Under the pieces are notes generated by a model. The model was given only the letters and a program-made list of their open reading frames with translations. It was not told the DNA's origin and did not search any database. From positions 93,552,845 through 93,616,844 of the forward strand of contig JAVIAB010000124.1 of NCBI GenBank assembly GCA_032433765.1: 64,000 bases of DNA, read 5' to 3'. Made by a program: the position numbers and the translations under genes. Shown piece by piece: positions 57,446 to 64,000 of this stretch. Every line of letters begins with the position of its first letter. Positions within the stretch are counted from its first letter, which is position 1. Origin of the DNA: Megaustenia siamemsis (taxonomy: Eukaryota > Mollusca > Gastropoda > Stylommatophora > Ariophantidae).

Positions 57446-58199
57446 ATTTAAACTCTCCTTTAAGCATGGAGATAAGCTCTGATAATAACATCTCATCCAA
57501 TTACTTTTTATACCTTTGAAAATGCGTTCTTTCTATCTGCCTATGTGCCTCTCTCTCTCTCACTCTACTACACACACACACACACTCTCTCTCTCTCTGA
57601 TATATTTAAACTCTCCTTTAAGCATGAAGATAAGCTCTGATAATAACATCTCATCTAATTACTTGTTATACCTTTGACAATGCTTTCTTTCTATCTGCCT
57701 ATGTGCCTCTCTCTCTCACTCTTCTACTCTCTCTCTAACTCTGCTACTCTCTCTCTCACTCTCTCTCTCTCTCTCTGATATATTTAAACTCTCCTTTAAG
57801 CATGAAGATAAGCTCTGATAATAACATCTCATCTAATTACTTGTTATACCTTTGAAAATGCGTTCTTTCTATCTGCCTATGTGCCTCTCTCTCTCTCACT
57901 CTACTACTCTCTCTCACTCTACTACTCTCTCTCTCTCTCTCTCTGATATATTTAAACTCTCCTTTAAGCATGAAGATAAGCTCTGATAATAACATCTCAT
58001 CTAATTACTTGTTATACCTTTGAAAATGCGTTCTTTCTATCTGCCTATGTGCCTCTCTCTCTCACTCTACTACTCTCTCTCACTCTACTACTCTCTCTCT
58101 CTCTCTCTCTCTGATATATTTAAACTCTCCTTTAAGCATGAAGATAAGCTCTGATAATAACATCTCATCTAATTACTTTTTATACCTTTGACAATGCTT
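56560..58199. repeat. Long-unit tandem repeat (about 140-190 bp, 10 copies) with (TC)n expansions
   Basis: GATAAGCTCTGATAATAACA recurs near 56660, 56851, 57040, 57190, 57330, 57470, 57630, 57806, 57974 and 58144, each followed by CTCATCTAATTACTTTTTAT, ACCTTTGAAAATGCGTTCTT and a variable (TC)n/ACTC run. The last copy merges into the exon at 58186. Confidence 0.93.
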
Positions 58200-58540
58200 T
58201 CCTTTTCCAGATGCCTTGGGAAACTGTGCGGGTGTTTCCTTTGCTTGGCACTTACATTACGTCTCAACTCATGTTTACTGAATTGCTCACCATGAATAAG
58301 CGATTCGATAAAGTCCCAGAAAGTATCCATCGACGAGTCTTGAATGAGATTCGGATAAATTTGAAGCAGCTGCACGCACTTGGAGATGACGCTCTCATTA
58401 TTACGAACCCAGTTGAGCGCGCTTTCATAACTGTACCAAAACAATGTCCCATTCGCAGGTGATGTTTTGTCCGTTTGTTGAAGGCTGTGTAGTTTGACAC
58501 TTCGATTTGTCTTCTTACCTGCCCGTGCGATGTGTGACAT
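58186..58540 (-). CDS. Exon upstream of the TIR-like exon
   Basis: The minus frame reads LFWYSYESALNWVRNNESVI, SKCVQLLQIYPNLIQDSSMD, TFWDFIESLIHGEQFSKHEL and KHPHSFPRHLEKESIVK, then a single G before donor GTATAA. One base over plus two at the next exon restores a Gly codon in frame with the TIR-like exon. Its Trp-rich helical pattern suggests a helical (armadillo- or death-like) domain, but I do not recognise it. The 5' limit is unsettled: ATG at 58540 (MSHIARAGKK) would make a first coding exon and a 548-residue protein; an acceptor-like CTACACAG would start it at 58484. A strong donor (GGGCAG|GTAAGA) at about 58519 within the ATG option adds doubt. Confidence 0.6.
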
Positions 58541-59084
58541 TGCTTATAATCAATCAATTAATATTCACGTTGTGATAAAAGTGCGTGCGGTGATATTTAT
58601 TCACTGTGCTTTTAATGTTAAAACCTGCACTTTAAATCTGTTGAAAATATGAACTTTATTATCTTATTATGCAAATGGCAAAAGTTCAAGCAAACAAAAG
58701 TGCACTGAGTGACCCACGCCTAAACAAATCGCGATATTAATCGACATAAATTAAATCTATTTTCACGTCGTTTTAATTTTAAAAGAAAATAACTAATTAC
58801 TAATTTGACGCACAGGCTGCTGGACTGAGTTAATTACCAGTAGGTAACAAAACAGACAACGCCAATTGTTGTTGGTACCACCACATGCAGTTTTAACGTA
58901 CGGTAAGGGATTAATTTATATACAAACGTATAAATATTTGTGTGATAATTATCTCTTTGGTTGCATGGAAGTCATAGTTAAAATGTAGTTCATTCCTTTA
59001 AAGGGACCACGCATTATAACTTGGAATGTCTTCACAAAAACATGTTACTCACTTAGTAACAAGATTGTAAAAAAATGTTGTTCA
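58541..59084. other. Upstream flank of the TIR-like gene; no further exon seen
   Basis: AT-rich, no TATA or other element I would defend. Confidence 0.3.
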
Positions 59085-59106
59085 ATGCAATAGTTAAAAG
59101 GAGTTA
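59085..59106 (+). repeat. Left stub of the 39-bp repeat array
   Basis: GCAATAGTTAAAAGGAGTTA is the same as the units at 61496-61725, cut by the DNA transposon at the TA. Confidence 0.85.
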
Positions 59107-61495
59107 TAGTCCGTTCAGATTCGTTTGCCGAGATGTTATGATTTATAATTCAAAAAGTTCTTGATGATTTCACATGATTTTTGGCATACGGTGTTAAAAT
59201 GTCCATGTCACGAGAACATATGTGTTACTCGATGTCTAGCTATAACGGTTTTCTTAAAGCGGCGAATTCCTTTGATCTTTGCCCATGTAACTATTATTTT
59301 GACCCTAATCAAAATGTTTTACAGTAATCTAGTGCAACGATGACCCATAGGCGTGTCCATAAAATTTTACTTGGTGGCAAGTATACAAATTTTAAATTAT
59401 ATATAGAACTTTTGTTCGTAGAGTCAATTTGATATAGTTCCATGCTCTTGGTGTGAGTTTCCCAAATGTTGTCGCTGCCTTTCAAATACGTACATTTTGT
59501 TCCTCATCTAAGGAAAGTGTGGCTGTAATAGTGGATCCAAGATAGCTGAACTTCTGTACTGACTCAAGCAGGCTTCCATTCAAAGTAATGGTTGTTGGTT
59601 TGCTTATAACATATTTTTGATTGCTTGGGTGGTCTTGAACAATAAACTGTTTAACAAATCAACTAGGAAATTTTGCAAATCAAACTATTTATCTGTAGAC
59701 TTAATCAGAGTAATGATCATTCAGAATCAGACGAGTCAAATAGGTCGATTACTGCTTTCGGCTGAACAAACAACAAACCATCCTTTTTCCAATATTCCTC
59801 TTCTTGTCGTAACACATGATCCTCACATTTTACCCAGTAGTCTTTATTTATATTTGATAGAGCCTGATTTGTAAGTGTCTCAACATCGCATAATTTGAAA
59901 GTTTTATTTGTATATGCTACGTGTCCTTTAACTTTTGCCCAAACTAGTTCTATAGGATTTAAGTGTGCATGATATGGAGGTAGTCTCAAACATCTATGGC
60001 CAAGTTCTTGAATTAACTTGTCTATTTTAAATATCTTTGTACGTTGTGTCTGTTTTACAAGGCTAAGCAATTCGGGTTTCAAGTAGCTGTCGTTAACTTT
60101 TATGTGTTCTTTTATGAGCCACGTTTTGATTGCATCTTTTGTACTTGATGATGTTGGGATTCTATCTTCTACGTTAACTACGTAATGGTATGAATCATTG
60201 TCCATTATCAGACAAGAAGGTCGATCTAATATTGGAAGGATACTTTTCTCGATCCAGTCTTTAAACATGTGCCCATTCATTTCGGAGTGGTAGTCTCTAT
60301 TGTCTATGGATTTTGAAATGAAAACGAGATGAGCATTCTGCAACAACCCATTATGTCTGCTACCTGCATGTGCAACTATCAAACGTTGCCCTTTACTGCT
60401 TGGTACTGATCTTTTAATACTTCCATCTGCTAACTGCCATTCCTTTTCATTTGTATGATGAGCGTTGATCCAAGTTTCATCTAAATAAACAATATCATAA
60501 TCATTTTCGCGCATTTCCTTCACTTCACGTAAATACTTGCTTCTAAGAGCTACTAGATGTGGCTTCTCACAAATAATGTTTTTTCCACCAGCATACTTTC
60601 TAAAGGTGAAGCCTGCACTTCTTAATATTTTCCATAATGAAGTTTTTGATATTTCAATGTCGTTGTTAGTTTTCAGCCAAAGCTTCAACTTTCTAAGTGT
60701 CACTTCTTCGTTTATATCAAACATTCGACAGATTTCTCTTTTTACTAGGTCCTTATCAAAACTGTCTAACGTTTCTTTCCTTCCTTGCTTTCTTGCATTT
60801 GTTGGCAATAAATATCCGCTTCCTTTAACTATTCGATCAAATGAACGTTTACACAAACCTAAAATATGCATTGTTCTCTTCTCAGGGTTTGATAAAGAAC
60901 AATAAAGATGTCCCTTTTTACGCTCTCTGCAGAAGTATTGATAAATCTTTATAGCAATGTTATGCTCAGTAAAATATTTTGCCTTTATATTCATTCTCAC
61001 ATAGACTTGCAGAAGATAATATGGATAGTGCCGCCTCCTTTCTGTAAATATTGAGATTTGCCTCTGAATTATGACTCGAACTCGAGTCTACGGCCGTGAT
61101 TTTGACGTCACATAATTTCCGGTTTCGGCTAAAATGTCATTTTGTGCTAAACGGGAAATTTCATATGTAACATTTCTTTATAAAAATTTATAGTGGAAAC
61201 ATAACTATTTTAGGACGGTGCGCATTCAGCCGTGAAGGTCATGCCTATATGTTAAAGAATCAGCTGTGAGATGTAAGCATCTACATAATCCCGCCGGTGT
61301 TTATAATATCGATTAACTTTTTTTTAATATAGGTTAAATAAGGCATCTTTGAAACTGGATCACATTTCTTTGATAAAAAATATTTTTATAGCGACATTAG
61401 TATTCTAAACCTAACTTCAAAAGATCAATGCAAATGAACAATAAGTTTTTGAAAAAAATAAATTAATGTCTAGGCAAACGAATCTGAACGGACTA
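59107..61495 (-). mobile_element. Complete Tc1/mariner-superfamily DNA transposon, 2389 bp
   Basis: Terminal inverted repeats of 23 bp, beginning TAGTCCGTTCAGATTCG, are identical at 59107-59129 and 61473-61495. TA flanks both ends (59105-59106, 61496-61497), the target duplication of the superfamily. One intact transposase gene is on the minus strand. The element interrupts a 39-bp tandem array, whose units continue on both sides, so the empty site is visible in neighbouring units. Confidence 0.96.
59717..60994 (-). CDS. DDE transposase, Tc1/mariner (IS630) superfamily with wide D-E spacing
   Basis: 425 residues from ATG at 60994 (a GTG two codons earlier is not a likely animal start) to the stop at 59717. 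N-terminal part: helix-turn-helix-like segments (about residues 40-70 and 95-135, including SLWKILRSAGFTFRKY), expected to bind the terminal repeats. Catalytic core: VYLDETWINA (first Asp, residue 172), CLIMDNDSYHY (second Asp, 265), and PPYHAHLNPIELVWAKVKG (Glu, 349). By my count 83 residues separate the second Asp and Glu, far above the 34-41 of classical Tc1/mariner enzymes; the extra part includes the TSSSTKDAIKTWL segment. I recall related proteins in arthropods and cnidarians, and expanded-spacing groups described as DD82E/Sailor or L31, but this is memory only. It ends DLFDSSDSE. Cut-and-paste transposition in the nucleus is expected. No stops or frameshifts, so it may be active. Confidence 0.93.
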   Translation of the reverse strand: MNIKAKYFTEHNIAIKIYQYFCRERKKGHLYCSLSNPEKRTMHILGLCKRSFDRIVKGSGYLLPTNARKQGRKETLDSFDKDLVKREICRMFDINEEVTLRKLKLWLKTNNDIEISKTSLWKILRSAGFTFRKYAGGKNIICEKPHLVALRSKYLREVKEMRENDYDIVYLDETWINAHHTNEKEWQLADGSIKRSVPSSKGQRLIVAHAGSRHNGLLQNAHLVFISKSIDNRDYHSEMNGHMFKDWIEKSILPILDRPSCLIMDNDSYHYVVNVEDRIPTSSSTKDAIKTWLIKEHIKVNDSYLKPELLSLVKQTQRTKIFKIDKLIQELGHRCLRLPPYHAHLNPIELVWAKVKGHVAYTNKTFKLCDVETLTNQALSNINKDYWVKCEDHVLRQEEEYWKKDGLLFVQPKAVIDLFDSSDSE

Positions 61496-61725
61496 TAACA
61501 TAAATATAACTGTGGTACGACAGTTAAAAGGAGTTAACATAAATATAACTGTGGTACAATAGTTAAAAGGAGTTAACATAAATATAACTGTGGTACAATA
61601 GTTAAAAGGAGTTAACATAAATATAACTGTAGTACAATAGTTAAAAAGAGTTAACATAAATATAACTGTGGTACAATAGTTAAAAAGAGTTAACATAAAT
61701 ATAATTGTAGTATAAATAAACCGTG
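61496..61725 (+). repeat. 39-bp tandem repeat, about 5-6 copies
   Basis: Unit AGTTAAAAGGAGTTAACATA followed by AATATAACTGTGGTACAAT. Confidence 0.93.
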
Positions 61726-61739
61726 TATGTGTTTTTTAC

Positions 61740-62262
61740 TATTGATATATTATGATAATTCCAAGAAGAACATATGGCACAATATCAACAAGGCAGTAAA
61801 TTAAAACTACTAAGAGCAAGTGTCTTCCCGGTAGAAACATATAGATGTGAATAATGTACAATCTCACAAACAGCAAGTTAAAAAAAAAAATTGGTTTACT
61901 CGAAACAAAAAGCTACAGACAATTTTTAGGATACCTTGAGTAATGAAAAAGAACAATGAAGATATATTAAAAGACCTAAAGATTGAAAGGAACTGGCTTA
62001 TAAACAATATTTTACAGATACAATTAAAATACTACGACCACGTTAAAGGACACAGTGGGCTGGGAAGAACATTAATGGAAGACCTGGTTCCTGGACGACG
62101 AGACACAGGCTGACCAAGAATTAAGTGGTTTCATTACATCAAAGCGACTTTAAACTTGAAAACAGAAGGAGGATATCTGGCTAGAGAAAGATATTCTTTC
62201 AGACGGGCTATGATGAGAGCAAGGCCCTGCAAAGCACACGCAACTCGATGATGATGATGATG
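61740..62262 (+). mobile_element. LINE-I 3' portion, decayed
   Basis: Readable blocks KLKLLRASVFPVETYRCE, RLLETKSYRQFLGYL, KNNEDILKDLKIERNWLINN, HVKGHSGLGRTLMEDLVPGR and YLARERYSFRRAMMRARPCK, with the end CAACTCGATGATGATGATGA. Several stops. Confidence 0.75.
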
Positions 62263-63210
62263 GTCTATGTCGAGAATTGTTGCACTAGGACAGTGCACAT
62301 AAGTACTTCGTATCTCGTTACTGTTCATCACATAATATAAGTGGGTACACTGAACGAGCAGTACTGGCATCAGTCATTACAATAAATGCACAAAACTGTT
62401 GAATATCAATTTCTTTACATGATTCTTGATCGTATGTTCTGTAACTTTTCTTCATCGTACGCCCTTTAACAAGCGTTTGAAAAATGTAGATGAGTATGCT
62501 GTAGTTGGGTGTGCTGAAATGAATATGCTGTAGTTTGCAGCCAGCTGCGATGTCAAGGTCGGGAGGTCGACCAAAACATGGAATTCAGCATGGCACTTTT
62601 AATATATCGAAGTTACTTCTCTCTTCGATCCTTACTCTGTCGGTCAATCTGGTTAGTCGTTTGCTACGATCACTACAAGAAGATGGAGTAGAATCCTGAT
62701 CATTTCTTGTTCACTAATCCTTAGTCAAGCAGTCAGCTATGAGTCGTTACACAGTTGAGCTTCTTGGGACCAACATTATTTTTAATGATGGTATACGGTG
62801 TACTGTTTCCTCTCGAAAGATGTTGCCAGGTTAGAGTTTATAGTCTCCCTTTTGTCGATCTATAATCACAAGAGGTTTTTTCTGTTACGTGCACAATTTG
62901 AATTCATGACATGTCTCCAACGAAACCTGGCACTCGAACGTGTCTATACCTGATATCTGTTATCGCTGATAAAAAGAATAGCAGTCGCTTTACATATTCT
63001 TCATCTGTCATGACAGCACTGTTTGACATTAATCTTAATTTGTTAAAAAAAAAACGTTCACTTGACACCAAAAGGCTGTTCCTTACAGCTTGTCCAGTGA
63101 TGACTCTATGGCACAAGAACCTTCTCTAGTCAGCGTATGTTGGGCACTTACATAGCAGGTTATCGGTAGTCATTCTGCAGGTACTAACTATATAGTTCAT
63201 GAAATAATAT
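62263..63210. other. No gene seen
   Basis: Unassigned; A run at 63046-63055. Confidence 0.35.
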
Positions 63211-63622
63211 CATCATCATCATCATCATGTGCCATACCGGTTGGCGTAGGCGTCCATGTCCTTCCGCTATCTTCTATCTACAGTTCATCGTATCAGTTCT
63301 GTTGTTGACTGTTTTCCATGCCATGACACCAAGCTATCCAGTATTTTCTCTCGTTGTCGTCCGCGATCTTTATTTCCTATTATTTTGCCAGTTGTAACCA
63401 AGTATTCCAACTTTCCTCTTCTCATTATGTGCCCAAAAAATGTTGATTGTTTCTTTCTGCTGTTTTTTAGGAGTTCCCTTTTTGTGTTGGCCTCTTTGAT
63501 AATTTCTTCATTGATCTTTTTAGCCGTCCAGGGAACTGTGAACAATCATCTGAGAAATCCCATCTCTGCGGCCTCTAATCGTCTTTTCATTTGTTTGTCT
63601 ACTGTCCATGATTCGCTTATAA
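63211..63622 (-). mobile_element. LINE-A 3' end with (GAT)n tail
   Basis: The CATCATCATCATCATCATG tail starts at 63211. Minus frame open for 86 codons: FTVPWTAKKINEEIIKEANT, KKQSTFFGHIMRRGKLEYLV, TTGKIIGNKDRGRQREKILD, SLVSWHGKQSTTELIR. This is the best-preserved LINE-A tail of the window. Confidence 0.9.
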
Positions 63623-64000
63623 TATATGCTTTTCAAAGAACAAAAAATAAACTTATTTTTCTAGCAGTCTGTGCACATTTATAAAAGACGTTTGAAACGA
63701 CATTGTCAAGATACGAGTAAATTAAACGTGTATGTGTGAGAGAATGCTTGCTTGGTTTCACATATGATTCTTATCGATTACTCTTGAACGTGAAACAATC
63801 TAATATCAATGCAACAGTAACACCCATATGTTGTATTGTACTTTACATCCACATAAGGAAATTATGGCATTTAACGGCGAGTTGACCAGTGCTCATTTTC
63901 TTTATTATTGCATTGTCTAACTCTGCTAGGCAAATGTTTATTTTAAAACAAAGGTTAATTACAATTTGTTGTCCAGAAATTAGACCTGGATTATTTTATT
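63623..64000. other. No gene seen
   Basis: AT-rich to the window end. Confidence 0.35.

Larger units (their letters stand above)
53733..58185 (-). other. Intron of the TIR-like gene
   Basis: Bounded by donor CAAAG|GTATAA (58186/58185) and acceptor AACAG|GT (53732). Filled by three tandem arrays (53860, 54545, 56560), a LINE-I relic and unassigned sequence. Confidence 0.6.

Noticed and set aside
58211..58459. Plus-strand internal exon (MPWETVRVFPLLGTY...) between CTTTCCTTTTCCAG and GCAG|GTGATG
   Set aside because: Both splice sites look good, but the minus strand of the same DNA has an open frame with stronger protein character and a donor whose phase matches the TIR-like exon. The pyrimidine tract also belongs to the TC-rich array. 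Transcript data could reverse this choice.
62904..63129. Opposing 70-codon frames
   Set aside because: No motif and no splice-compatible neighbours.

Overview
This is animal nuclear DNA: spliced genes with GT/AG introns, dense non-LTR retrotransposon 3' ends, tRNA-derived SINEs, minisatellites and few coding exons. The 3' end of a rhodopsin-class receptor at the left edge, with a seventh-helix motif (INSSMNIFIYY) that I associate from memory with gastropod chemosensory/FMRFamide-like receptors, together with the SINE and LINE content, suggests a gastropod mollusc, perhaps a heterobranch. Species is not resolvable by eye.

Genes: (1) a receptor C-terminal exon (3-260, +). (2) A C2H2 zinc-finger gene (+): a small coding exon at 17626-17676 joined in phase 0 across a 3.6 kb intron to a seven-finger terminal exon at 21244-22008. 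Decayed fingers of the same type follow at 22100-24720, broken by LINE insertions. (3) A minus-strand gene whose last two exons (58186-about 58540 and 52441-53732) are phase-compatible; the last exon encodes a TIR-like segment and a long acidic/serine-rich tail. (4) An intact 425-residue DDE transposase inside a complete DNA transposon (59107-61495) with 23-bp perfect terminal inverted repeats and a TA target duplication. Pseudogenes include a hAT dimerisation domain (6115-6363) in an internally deleted hAT element and an EGF-like fragment (14600-15200).

The rest is mostly repeats. At least nine families of LINE 3' ends are present (called LINE-A to LINE-I here). Most encode the basic tail that follows reverse transcriptase, and several end in (GAT)n or GAAGAAG, as in RTE-like elements. 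LINE-B, SINE-1 and one LINE-E copy show exact or near-exact target-site duplications. SINE-1 (about 255-270 bp, tRNA-like head with A and B boxes, T-rich tail) has ten copies; SINE-2 to SINE-5 are rarer. Tandem arrays: 48 bp (4757), about 40 bp (15236), 41 bp (19900), 93 bp grown from a SINE body (26780), 41 bp x 54 (29000-31209), 26 bp x 11 perfect (36669), 22 bp x about 66 (40966), 67 bp (42700), 21/42 bp (47645), 47 bp (53860), 66 bp (54545), about 140-190 bp units carrying a copied exon/intron junction (56560-58199), and 39 bp (61496, split by the DNA transposon).

The genes do not form an operon or pathway. The window is best read as three or four unrelated genes embedded in a repeat-rich landscape in which insertion order can often be worked out.
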